DNA of 64,000 nucleotides, from assembly GCF_018388425.1 (NCBI RefSeq), contig NZ_CP074406.1, positions 3,472,001 to 3,536,000 on the forward strand, read 5' to 3'. The translations under genes and the position numbers were made by a program. The notes below the pieces were generated by a model, which saw nothing but the letters and a program-made list of their open reading frames with translations, was not told where the DNA came from and did not search any database. The DNA comes from Nocardioides faecalis (GTDB lineage Bacteria; Actinomycetota; Actinomycetes; Propionibacteriales; Nocardioidaceae). Positions 44,575 through 53,499 of this stretch are shown here, one piece after another (the first letter of the stretch is position 1; the number at the start of each line of letters is the position of its first letter).

Positions 44575-46076
44575 CGGGCCACCGCCGGGACCCGACGCCG
44601 GGCCAGCAGCGAGTCCAGCACCACGTCGATCGCCAGCGGCACCCGCAACCGCCACAGCACCGCCGCGTAGGCCGCCGCGGCCACGGCGCAGGCGAGGAGC
44701 CATCCGAGCGGGGACAGGTCCACCACCCGCCCGAGTGCCGCGACGGGCAGCAGCAGGCACAGGACCGGTAGCGCCGCGGCGAGGCCGAGAGGCCGCAGGT
44801 CGGGGGCGAGCCGGACGTCGGCGCGCAGCTGGACGGTCGCGAGCCCACAGCGCAGCAGCACCGCCACGACCCAGGCCACGGCCGCACCGACGATGCCCAG
44901 CCAGGGCACCAGCAGCAGGCACAGCCCGATGTTGACGACCGCGGCGAGCAGCGTGTTCGCCAGGCTCCAGCCGCTGCGCCCGGCCATCAGCAACAAGGTG
45001 TCCACCGGGCCGGTGGCCACCGCGACGAGCATCCCGGCCACCATGACCAGGACGACCGCTGCAGCCTCGGCGCGCTCGTAGCCCGCGCCGAACCACCCCA
45101 GATAAGCCATCGGGGCTGCCGCCGCGCACAGGTAGACCGGCCAGGCCAGCAGCATGCTCCAACCGGTGGTGACGCCGAAGACCCGGGACAGCAGTCGCGG
45201 GTCGTCGTTCCCGGCGAGGATCAACGTGAACCGGGGCTGCACGACGGAGGAGACCGCCTGGTTGGCCAGCTGTCCGAAGACGACGAACCGGGTGGCCACG
45301 GCGTAGACCGCGGCATCCGTCGCGCCGAGCAGGGCGGCGACGAGCACGATGTCGAGCTTCTGGATGCTCACCTGCGCGATCCGGGCGAGGGCGCGCAGCC
45401 AGGTGAAGCGCCAGAAGGAGCGGGCGTCGACCTGCATCCGCTCCGTGGAGGCGGCAGCGGCGTGGGCGGTGACGCCCGGGGCGCGCAGCATGCCCCGCAG
45501 CGCATGCAGGGCGAGTCCCGCGGTGAGGACGTAGGCACACGCCCATGCGGCGGTGAGGCCCGCGGCACCCGCCCCGGTGGCGAGCGCGGCCGCGACCACG
45601 ACGATCTGCAGCACCGGCCGGGCCACCCGGTCGATCAGCACCGTCGACCGGAACCGGGCGTGTGCGCGGACCGCCGCGAGGCAGAAGTCCGACACGGCGG
45701 CCAGCGGCAGTGCCCAGGCCAGCCCGCGGGCCTCGGGGACCCACAACGCCAGGAGAGCCGCCAGCGCGACTGCCACCACGAGCACCGGCAGCGCCGCGGC
45801 ACGCAGCAGGCCGTGCAGCGCCGGACCGGTCTCACTGCGCAGCACGAACCGGGCCAGACCGGTCTCGGTGCCCAGGCTGGCCGCGGCCAGCGCGACCACG
45901 AAGATCGCGGTGGCCACGAAGAACTCCCCGGCGGTCTCCTGCCCGGTGCTGCGGGTGACCACGAGCGCCAGGGCGAACGAGGCCACCGTGCTCACCAGCG
46001 CGCCGGCCAACGTCGCCGTGCTGCCGCGGGCGACGGCGCCCAGGTGGTGGCGAGCGGCGGTGCTCTCAGTCGGCAC
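44571..46076 (-). CDS. Wzx-type polysaccharide flippase
   Basis: A 501-residue membrane protein with about 14 hydrophobic segments, from STATLAGALVSTVASFALAL to AVLWRLRVPLAIDVVL. It has features of the MOP/PST family (RFTWLRALARIAQVSIQKLD and the loop AVYAVATRFVVFGQLANQAV). It flips undecaprenyl-linked repeat units to the outer face. The GTG at 46076 lies eleven bases within the upstream gene, so the genes are coupled. It sits next to a Wzz-like protein and opposite the Wzy-Wzz fusion, supporting a Wzx/Wzy pathway. Confidence 0.9.
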   Translation of the reverse strand: MPTESTAARHHLGAVARGSTATLAGALVSTVASFALALVVTRSTGQETAGEFFVATAIFVVALAAASLGTETGLARFVLRSETGPALHGLLRAAALPVLVVAVALAALLALWVPEARGLAWALPLAAVSDFCLAAVRAHARFRSTVLIDRVARPVLQIVVVAAALATGAGAAGLTAAWACAYVLTAGLALHALRGMLRAPGVTAHAAAASTERMQVDARSFWRFTWLRALARIAQVSIQKLDIVLVAALLGATDAAVYAVATRFVVFGQLANQAVSSVVQPRFTLILAGNDDPRLLSRVFGVTTGWSMLLAWPVYLCAAAAPMAYLGWFGAGYERAEAAAVVLVMVAGMLVAVATGPVDTLLLMAGRSGWSLANTLLAAVVNIGLCLLLVPWLGIVGAAVAWVVAVLLRCGLATVQLRADVRLAPDLRPLGLAAALPVLCLLLPVAALGRVVDLSPLGWLLACAVAAAAYAAVLWRLRVPLAIDVVLDSLLARRRVPAVAR

Positions 46077-47529
46077 TGCCGCCGCCCGCAGGGGTACGAC
46101 GACGCAGCATCGGCCGACTGCGCGGTTGCCGCACCACCACCACCCCGACGACCGGGGTCTGCGTGTGGGCGGCCGCCTCCACGAGGTCCTCGACCTCGGT
46201 GCGGGTGGAGGAGCCCGGGTGCACCTCGAGCACGACCGCGTCCGAGCAGGGCACCAGGGTCGCACCGACCGGCGCGAGGAGACCGTCGCAGCGCACCAGC
46301 AGCACGTCGGCGTTCTTGCCGAGCTCGGCCAGGGCGCGCACCATCCCGCTCGAGGCGACCACGTCGGCCAACGGGGCGTCGCGGTGACGGCCGTCGCCCA
46401 GCGCGTCGGACCGAGGCTCGCTGAGCATCGGCCGCCTCTCCACGAGCACCTCCGCAGGGCCGGCGTCCCCGAGGACCACCTCGGTCACCGCCGCCGCCAC
46501 GGCGTGGTCGGTGAGGTCGATGGCGACCACCTCGTAGCGGGCGCGGAGGAACGACTCGACCAGCTCCCAGAAGCTCACGACCTCGTCGTCGTCGACGGCG
46601 CCGACCGTGACCACCACCGGACGGTCCGGCTTGAGGGCGAGGATCTCGGTGCGGAAGCGGGCCAGGGCGTCGGGCGCGACCCGGGTGCCGAGGTCACGCA
46701 CCAGGGGGAGCCGGAGACCCTGGAGGTCGTCGGGGCCGCGGACCGTGTCGTTGGCCCGGCGGCTGCGTCGGGCGAGCACCACACCGAGGCACAGCGCTGC
46801 GGCGACACCACCGGCGATCAGGCCCATCGCGAGGGGGTCGGCCAGCACCGACGGTGCGGCCACGGTGCCGGGTGTGACGACCTGGCCGGGATCCTGGCTG
46901 ACGGCCTGGGCGGCCGCGAGCTGCGCCCGCAGCGACCCGATCTGGCTGGTGAGGTCCTGGACCTGCTGCGTGAGCAGGACGCCGGTGGGACCGCCGGAGC
47001 TGACCTTGTCGAGCCGGGCCACCGCTGCGGATCGCTCGCGCTCCCGCGCGGTGACCAGGTCCTGCAGACGCCCCGTGCGCTCGGAGATGTCGGACTCCGT
47101 GCGCGCCCGCCGGAACTCCAGGTAGGTCTCGGCGAACACGGTCGCCCGGGTCGCGGCCGTCCGGCCGTCCTCGGCACGCGCGGTGATCTCCAGCAGCTGG
47201 GTGCTCGGCGGCACCGCGACGGAGATGCCGCTGAGCAGCGCGTCCGCGTCGGCATCGCCGGCCAGCTTCACCGCGACGGCCCGAGCCACGGCGTCCGAGC
47301 GGAGCACCTCCGCCTCGGTCGCCAGGTTCACCAGCTCGTCGCCGCGCCCGCCGGGGCTGTACGCGTTCCCCTCCAGCGGGTGCACGAGCACGATGGCCTT
47401 GGCGACGTCCGTCTCCTGCCCACCGGCCCACCAGGCACCGAGTCCTGCCGCTGCCGCCACAGCCACGAACGCCACAGCCAGCTGCTGCACCGTCCGGGAG
47501 CGGACGGCGCGGGAGCCATCTCGTCGCAT
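46066..47529 (-). CDS. Wzz-type chain-length protein with degenerate BY-kinase-like domain
   Basis: A 487-residue protein. A TM near 15-38 (QLAVAFVAVAAAAGLGAWWA), a periplasmic domain with coiled coil (SERTGRLQDLVTARERERSA, LTQQVQDLTSQIGSLRAQLA), a second TM near 245 (MGLIAGGVAAALCLGVVLA), then a cytoplasmic domain of about 220 residues. That domain has the layout of a bacterial tyrosine kinase but the P-loop position reads VVVTVGAVDDDEVVSFWEL, without a GK[ST]; the A' strand reads VVAIDLTDH. No Tyr-cluster tail is seen. So it is probably a non-catalytic co-polymerase. GAGGAGGGGGC precedes the ATG. Confidence 0.82.
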   Translation of the reverse strand: MRRDGSRAVRSRTVQQLAVAFVAVAAAAGLGAWWAGGQETDVAKAIVLVHPLEGNAYSPGGRGDELVNLATEAEVLRSDAVARAVAVKLAGDADADALLSGISVAVPPSTQLLEITARAEDGRTAATRATVFAETYLEFRRARTESDISERTGRLQDLVTARERERSAAVARLDKVSSGGPTGVLLTQQVQDLTSQIGSLRAQLAAAQAVSQDPGQVVTPGTVAAPSVLADPLAMGLIAGGVAAALCLGVVLARRSRRANDTVRGPDDLQGLRLPLVRDLGTRVAPDALARFRTEILALKPDRPVVVTVGAVDDDEVVSFWELVESFLRARYEVVAIDLTDHAVAAAVTEVVLGDAGPAEVLVERRPMLSEPRSDALGDGRHRDAPLADVVASSGMVRALAELGKNADVLLVRCDGLLAPVGATLVPCSDAVVLEVHPGSSTRTEVEDLVEAAAHTQTPVVGVVVVRQPRSRPMLRRRTPAGGGSAD

Positions 47530-47792
47530 GCCCCCTCCTCGCCCCATCGATCGAGCACTCATCATGAGGCGGGACGATGCGCTCGCAACGGGCTGCGCAG
47601 CGATACCCCCCATTTGTGGGAGAGGGCCGCGAGCAGCGGTGTCATGCCGGGGCGAGAGGCCCTAGATACCTGCCCAATATCGGTCATGCCGTGCACCGAG
47701 CCGGTTGACACGATCGCCGGTGCCCTCCACAAGGAGTGGCACTGTGTGTCGCTTCGCGAGGAGCGGCACTGAGCGCGAGACCGGTGACCCAG
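47530..47792. promoter_or_regulatory. Divergent promoter region for the flippase operon and the PKD protein
   Basis: The 263-base gap separates the minus-strand operon start (47529) and the PKD gene. It contains TTGACA at 47705-47710 on the plus strand as a possible -35 box, with no clear -10, and a CCCCCC..TGTGGG imperfect dyad near 47606-47620 that resembles dyads at 39652 and 53346. No gene is visible here. Confidence 0.4.
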
Positions 47793-50700
47793 ATGACGTC
47801 GAAGACCCCCCAGCCTCACCCCGTCCCCGAATGGCTGGGCCGGTACCCGGCGCGACTGGCGATCCCCATCATCGCCGTCCTGGTCCTCACCGGTCTCGCG
47901 CTTTCCCCCACTCCCCCGGCCGCCGCGGCGCCGGGGCAGGTGAGCTTCGTGGCCGCCGCCAGCACCAGCGGAAACCGCACGGCACACACCGTGCGCACCC
48001 CGGCCGACGTGCGGCCCGGTGACGTGCTCCTGCTCAGCCTGACCACCAACTCGACCAACAGCACGGTCACCCCGACGATCGCCGGGTGGACGCCGGCAGC
48101 CACCCGGGACGGCGACGGGATCCGTGCCCGGCTGTGGACGAAGGTCGCCGGTGCGCAGGACGCCGGCGCCAACGTCACCGCCACGACCAGCGCCGCAGCG
48201 AAGTCGGTGGTCGCGGTGAGCGCCTACCGCAGCACCGGAGCGTCGCCGACGGTCACCGCGGTGGCCGGAGGCTCCAACGCGGCGAGCACCAGCCACGTCA
48301 GTCCGGCGATCACGGCCCCGAGGCAGGGCTCGTGGCTGGTGAGCTACTGGTCGGAGAAGTCGTCGACCGACACCGTCTGGACCGCGCCCAGCAGCGTGAC
48401 CCAGCGGGGCACCGCCGCGGCGACCGGCAGCGGGAAGATCAGTGCGGTGTGGGGCGACTCCGCCGGCGCGGTCCCGACGGGGACCGCCGCCGCACGGACC
48501 GCCACCACCAGCACGAGCGTCTCGCGCGGCGCGACCTTCGCGATCGTGATCGACCCCGGCGACCTGGCCGCCAACCCGCCGGCGGCCGCGTTCACCGCGT
48601 CCTGCGACGGCCTGACCTGCTCGTTCGACGCCTCCGGCTCGACCGATCCCGACGGCGACGACCTCACGTACTCGTGGGACTTCGGCGACGGCGCGGCGGG
48701 CACGGGGCGCACCGCCCAGCACACCTACGCGAGCAACGGGCAGCGGACGGTCCGGCTCACCGTCGACGACGGCACCCACACCGTCAGCACGACCCGCCAG
48801 GTGAACCCGTCGGCGGTCGTCACCGCGGGGTCGATCACCCACGTCGCCACGGCGAGCACCGCGGGCAACCGGGCCGGCCACTCCGTCACGGTGCCCACCT
48901 CGGTGCGTCCCGGCGACCGGCTGCTGCTGTTCCTCGTGCTGAACTCGACCTCCGCCACGATCGACGCGAACGTCCCGGGCTGGACGCTGCTGGACTCCCG
49001 CGACGGTGACGGGATCCGCGGACGCGTGTGGACCCGCTCTGCGACCGCGAGCGACGCCGGCTCCGTGGTCAACGTCCCCAGCAGCAGCTACGTGAAGTCG
49101 ACGATGAGCGTCGCCGCCTACCGCAGCACGGGTGCCGCGGTGATCTCGGCCAGCGCCGTGGGTGGGGCGAACTCCGGGGCGACCAGCCACACGACCCCGG
49201 CCGCCACGGTGCTCAGCGCGAACTCCTGGCTGGTCAGCGTGTGGGGGGAGAAGTCCAGCACGGACACCACCTGGACCCTGCCGTCGGGCACGACCTCTCG
49301 CACCCAGGCCGCCGCCACCGGCAACGGCAAGGTGAGCTCGGTCCTCGGCGACTCCGGCGCGGGGCTCCCCGTCGGGCCGCAGGCCGGCCGGACCGCGACC
49401 ACCAGCAGCGCGAGCACCCGCTCGACCATGTTCACCGTCGTCATCGACCCCGGCGTGGACACCTCCGCGACCAACAAGGCGCCGGTGGCCGAGTTCGCCA
49501 CCGGCTGCGCCGGCCTCACCTGTGAGCTCGACGCCTCCCTGTCGTACGACCTCGACGGCGACCCGCTGACCTACTTGTGGGACTTCGGTGACGGCAGCAG
49601 CGGCACCGGCGTCAACCCCGAGCACCGCTACGCCACCCCGGGGTCCCGGACCGTGCGGCTCACCGTGGACGACGGCCACGGCCACACCGCCCAGGCCACC
49701 GCGACCGCGACCGCCGTGCTCGCGAACCCGCCCCCCGGACATGCCGGCCTGGTGCCGGACTCCCCGCGCACCAACCAGCCCACCATCACCACCGGCGAGA
49801 TCTGGGACATCGAGGTCGTCGGCAACCGGGTGTACGTCGCCGGCACCTTCACCTCGATCCGTCAGCCGAACAACGGCACCGTGATCAACCAGTCCTTCCT
49901 CGCCGCATACAACTGGAGCACCGGGCAGGTCGACACCGGCTTCCGACCCACGTTCACCAACGGCGGAGTCGACGCGGTGGAGGCCTCACCCGACGGCACC
50001 AAGCTGTTCATCTCCGGCAACTTCGGCACGGTCAACGGCGTCGACCGCAAGGCGATCGCCCGGATCGACCCCGTCACCGGCGCACCGATCACCTCGTTCA
50101 CGGCGAACGCCAACGGCAAGGTCAACGAGCTCGCGGTCACCAACTCCACGGTGTACGCCGGCGGCCGCTTCACCACCGTCAACAACGTGCCGCGCGGTGC
50201 GCTCGCCGCGCTGGACCCGGCCACCGGCCAGGTGCGCGCCGACTTCGTCAACAACATCACCGGAGGCATCGGCACCAACGGCGACCTGGCCGTGCAGCGG
50301 CTGAAGCTGACCCACGACGAGGGCCGGCTGCTGGTGGTGCACACGGGCCGCCAGGTCAACGGCCAGGACCGCTACGGCGTCGCGATCATCAACACCCGCA
50401 CCAACAAGCTGACCCCGTGGAAGACCACCCTGTGGGAGGACAACCTGCAGTTCGTCGGCGGCATCCAACGCGCCTACGGGGGCGACGTCGCGCCCGACGA
50501 CTCCTACTTCGTCGTCGTCAGCGGCTCGGGCGGCGACCGGCCGCCGATCAACGACACGGTCATCAAGTTCGCCCTCGACGGGGACAGCGACGCCAAGCCA
50601 CAGTGGATCTCGCGTCACTTCGACTCGATCTACTCCGTCGCGGCGACCGAGGCCGGCATCTACATCGGCGGTCACTTCCAGTGGGCCGAGTCGGCGACGG

Positions 50701-53300
50701 CACCCGTGCCGTGGCCCGGCCTGGACGACGTCGGCTACGGCACCGGCCAGGGCCTGGGCGCCTACGGCCTGGGGGACGCGGTGGTCAAGCGGTACCACCT
50801 CGCCGCGCTGGACCCCGGCGACGGGCATGCGCTGGAGTGGTTCGCCCCGTCCCAGTCCTACGAGGGCGACAAGCACATCGAGGCCACCCCGCGCGGGCTC
50901 TTCGTCGGTGGCGACGGCAACACCAAGGGCGGCTACAACGTCGGCCGGGTCGGGTTCTTCGACTTCGCCAGCGTCGCTGCCCAGAACGGCACCCAGACCG
51001 TGATCACCGGCCCGATCGAGGGCCGGATCAAGCCCGTCGGTGAGGCCTTCGAGGTCACCGGCACCGCCACGGCGGCCAGCGGGGTCCAGCGGGTCGAGCT
51101 GGAGATCATGGACCGCTCGACGGGCCGCTACCTGAACGACGACCTGAGCACCTGGGGCTCGACCACCACCAACACGTTCAACGCGACCCTCGACCCCGGG
51201 ACCGGGCCGAACCGCACCTGGCGGCTGCCGATCACGATGACCGCGAACCGCGAGCTGATCGTGCGCGCACGGGCGGTCGCGTCCAACGGCACGGCCGACA
51301 ACACCAAGGCCACGAAGAAGTTCGAGACGTTCGGGCTGTCGGACCAGCCACCCAACACCTCCATCTCCGGTCCGAGCAGTCCGGTCAGCGCACGGACGTT
51401 CACCATCACCGGCACCGCCACCGACGACATCGGCGTGCGCAGCGTCAGCTTCACCCTGCGTGACAGCAACAACCGCTACCTGCAGGCGGACGGCACCGTG
51501 TCTGCGACCTACAGCACCTTCCGGGTGGACCCCGACGTGGTGGGCGCGACCAGCACGACCTGGTCCTACGAGATCACGGTTCCCTACGAGGACGAGTGGG
51601 TCGCGCAGGCCCGGGCCACCGACAGCATCGGGCAGGCCGACCTGGGCTACGCCGACCGACGCTGGATCGTGGCCGAGAACGGACAGCCGCCGACGGTCTC
51701 CATCACCCAGCCCGCCGTGATGGTGCCGCCCACCGCGGCGCAGACCGTCACGGTGACGCCGGGGCAGCCGGTGACCTTCTCCGGCTCGGCGACCGACGAC
51801 GAGGCGCTCTCGGAGGTGTGGATCACGCTGCGCAACACCTCGACCGGCGAACGTCTCGCCGCCGACGGCTCCTGGGGAGCCAACGTGATCGCCGGCTCCT
51901 ACCGGATCTCACCGGCGAACCTCAACCAGGCCAGCTACAACTGGTCGTACACGACGCCCTTCAACCTCTCCCCCGGCACCTACACGTTCACCGTCTCCGC
52001 GTCCGACCGGATCGGGCTGAGCACGACGTCGAGCAACCAGGGCCGGCTGACGCTGAACGCCGCCATCCCCGATGACAGCCCGCCCAACGGCCTGCTGAAC
52101 ACCACCGGCACCATCACCGGGGGCCAGGTGCTCCGCCTCGACCTGGCCGGGACCGCCACCGACGACAAGGGCGTCGCCCAGGTCAAGGTGGCCCTCCAGG
52201 AGCGGGACAGCGGCCGTTACCTCCTGCCCAACGGCAGCCTCAGCGGGGTCTTCAGCACCATCAACGCCGTCCTGGCCTCGCCCGAGGCGACGAGCACCAC
52301 CTGGACGCTGGGGGTCGACCTCCCGGTGCAGGGTGACTGGGCGGTGACGGCGTACGCCGTCGACACCGCCGGCCAGCAGGACCCCTCGACCACCGGCGCC
52401 ACCGCTCGCTACCAGATCTATCCCGGTGACCGGCCTCCGGTGATGAACGAGAACCTGCTCAACCCGATCGAGGGCACCACCTTCCCCGACGGCAAGATCT
52501 TCGTCAGCGGCCGTGCCGAGGACGACCAGGCCATGGCCTCGGTGGAGGTGGGGATCGTCAACGCCGCCGGGCAGTACATGGGCTCGTCGGGGACCTTCAC
52601 CTCGACCAACCCGAGCTGGCGCACGGCGTTCCTGAACAGCCCGGGGACCCCCGGGTCGAACTTCTCCTACACCACGCCGGTGATCCCTCCGGGGGCCTAC
52701 ACCGTCCGGGTGCGGGCCACGGACCAGCACGGCTTCGTGAGCACCGTCTACGAACGGCACGCCACGGTGACCCATCCGCCGAACGACCCCCCCGTGGCCT
52801 CCTTCACCACCAGCTGTGTCGACAACGTCTGCACCTTCGACGCCCGCGGCTCCACCGACGAGAACGCCACCACGCTGACCTACAGCTGGAGCTTCGGCAA
52901 CGGCTCCGGGTCCGGTCCGGTACCGACGCGGACCTACACCACCGCGGGCACGTACACGGTCACGCTGACGGCCCGCGACGAGTGGGGGGCCACCGCCTCC
53001 GCCACCCGCACGGTGACCATCACGGTGCCGCCCGGCAACCGGGCGCCGGTCGCGGTGCTGAACGCACCGGCCTGCTCCGGGCTGAGCTGCAACTTCTCGG
53101 CCGTCGGCTCACGCGACCCCGACACCGGCGACACCGTCAGCTACAGCTGGGTGTGGGGCGACGGCACGCCCGCCAGCACCGGCTCCGCCCCCGCCCACGT
53201 CTTCCCGGCACCCGGCACCTACCGCGTGGTGCTCACGGTGACGGACGGCTGGGGGGTGGCGACGACAGTCGACCGGGAGGTGACGATCACCGCGCCCTGA
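47793..53300 (+). CDS. Giant secreted PKD/beta-propeller/Ig-like surface protein
   Basis: A 1835-residue extracellular protein. The signal anchor is RLAIPIIAVLVLTGLALS near residue 25. Two copies of a 190-210-residue beta module (49-260 and 345-556) are each followed by a PKD domain with a Cys pair (SCDGLTCSF, GCAGLTCEL). A propeller-like region (669-1066) has repeats such as VYVAGTFTSI, LFISGNFGTVNGV, VYAGGRFTTVNNV. Several Ig-like domains (1070-1663) and two terminal PKD domains (SCVDNVCTF, ACSGLSCNF) follow. There is no LPXTG sorting signal. It likely binds surface carbohydrate or cells. The ATG at 47793 is preferred; a GTG at 47784 is possible. Confidence 0.85.
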   Translation: MTSKTPQPHPVPEWLGRYPARLAIPIIAVLVLTGLALSPTPPAAAAPGQVSFVAAASTSGNRTAHTVRTPADVRPGDVLLLSLTTNSTNSTVTPTIAGWTPAATRDGDGIRARLWTKVAGAQDAGANVTATTSAAAKSVVAVSAYRSTGASPTVTAVAGGSNAASTSHVSPAITAPRQGSWLVSYWSEKSSTDTVWTAPSSVTQRGTAAATGSGKISAVWGDSAGAVPTGTAAARTATTSTSVSRGATFAIVIDPGDLAANPPAAAFTASCDGLTCSFDASGSTDPDGDDLTYSWDFGDGAAGTGRTAQHTYASNGQRTVRLTVDDGTHTVSTTRQVNPSAVVTAGSITHVATASTAGNRAGHSVTVPTSVRPGDRLLLFLVLNSTSATIDANVPGWTLLDSRDGDGIRGRVWTRSATASDAGSVVNVPSSSYVKSTMSVAAYRSTGAAVISASAVGGANSGATSHTTPAATVLSANSWLVSVWGEKSSTDTTWTLPSGTTSRTQAAATGNGKVSSVLGDSGAGLPVGPQAGRTATTSSASTRSTMFTVVIDPGVDTSATNKAPVAEFATGCAGLTCELDASLSYDLDGDPLTYLWDFGDGSSGTGVNPEHRYATPGSRTVRLTVDDGHGHTAQATATATAVLANPPPGHAGLVPDSPRTNQPTITTGEIWDIEVVGNRVYVAGTFTSIRQPNNGTVINQSFLAAYNWSTGQVDTGFRPTFTNGGVDAVEASPDGTKLFISGNFGTVNGVDRKAIARIDPVTGAPITSFTANANGKVNELAVTNSTVYAGGRFTTVNNVPRGALAALDPATGQVRADFVNNITGGIGTNGDLAVQRLKLTHDEGRLLVVHTGRQVNGQDRYGVAIINTRTNKLTPWKTTLWEDNLQFVGGIQRAYGGDVAPDDSYFVVVSGSGGDRPPINDTVIKFALDGDSDAKPQWISRHFDSIYSVAATEAGIYIGGHFQWAESATAPVPWPGLDDVGYGTGQGLGAYGLGDAVVKRYHLAALDPGDGHALEWFAPSQSYEGDKHIEATPRGLFVGGDGNTKGGYNVGRVGFFDFASVAAQNGTQTVITGPIEGRIKPVGEAFEVTGTATAASGVQRVELEIMDRSTGRYLNDDLSTWGSTTTNTFNATLDPGTGPNRTWRLPITMTANRELIVRARAVASNGTADNTKATKKFETFGLSDQPPNTSISGPSSPVSARTFTITGTATDDIGVRSVSFTLRDSNNRYLQADGTVSATYSTFRVDPDVVGATSTTWSYEITVPYEDEWVAQARATDSIGQADLGYADRRWIVAENGQPPTVSITQPAVMVPPTAAQTVTVTPGQPVTFSGSATDDEALSEVWITLRNTSTGERLAADGSWGANVIAGSYRISPANLNQASYNWSYTTPFNLSPGTYTFTVSASDRIGLSTTSSNQGRLTLNAAIPDDSPPNGLLNTTGTITGGQVLRLDLAGTATDDKGVAQVKVALQERDSGRYLLPNGSLSGVFSTINAVLASPEATSTTWTLGVDLPVQGDWAVTAYAVDTAGQQDPSTTGATARYQIYPGDRPPVMNENLLNPIEGTTFPDGKIFVSGRAEDDQAMASVEVGIVNAAGQYMGSSGTFTSTNPSWRTAFLNSPGTPGSNFSYTTPVIPPGAYTVRVRATDQHGFVSTVYERHATVTHPPNDPPVASFTTSCVDNVCTFDARGSTDENATTLTYSWSFGNGSGSGPVPTRTYTTAGTYTVTLTARDEWGATASATRTVTITVPPGNRAPVAVLNAPACSGLSCNFSAVGSRDPDTGDTVSYSWVWGDGTPASTGSAPAHVFPAPGTYRVVLTVTDGWGVATTVDREVTITAP

Positions 53301-53345
53301 ACGTCCTGAGGCCACCCCTTCTTCTGGGGAGCGATCACCAAGGAT

Positions 53346-53363
53346 CTACCCCCAATTGGGTAC
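53346..53363. promoter_or_regulatory. CCCAATTGGG palindrome upstream of the sensor kinase gene
   Basis: CCCAATTGGG at 53351-53360 is an exact 10-bp palindrome flanked by TACC-like sequence. It lies in the 199-base gap between the PKD gene and the kinase start. The position, 140 bases upstream of the kinase, suits a regulator site, possibly for the response regulator encoded next. The rest of the gap shows no gene. Confidence 0.45.
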
Positions 53364-53499
53364 CTTCACGAGGTCCCTCGATCGCGACCGGCACCCGACG
53401 CATAATCGAGACCATCCTCGTCGCAACGGTTGTGACGAGCATGGGAAGCGGTCGGGCACCAACCTCCCGCCACTGCTTCGTGGGGGATGGGAGAGTGCG

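Noticed and set aside
46066..47529. Active bacterial tyrosine kinase (Wzc-like)
   Set aside because: The Walker A lysine and the Tyr-rich tail are missing, so only a Wzz-like protein with a kinase-like fold can be supported.
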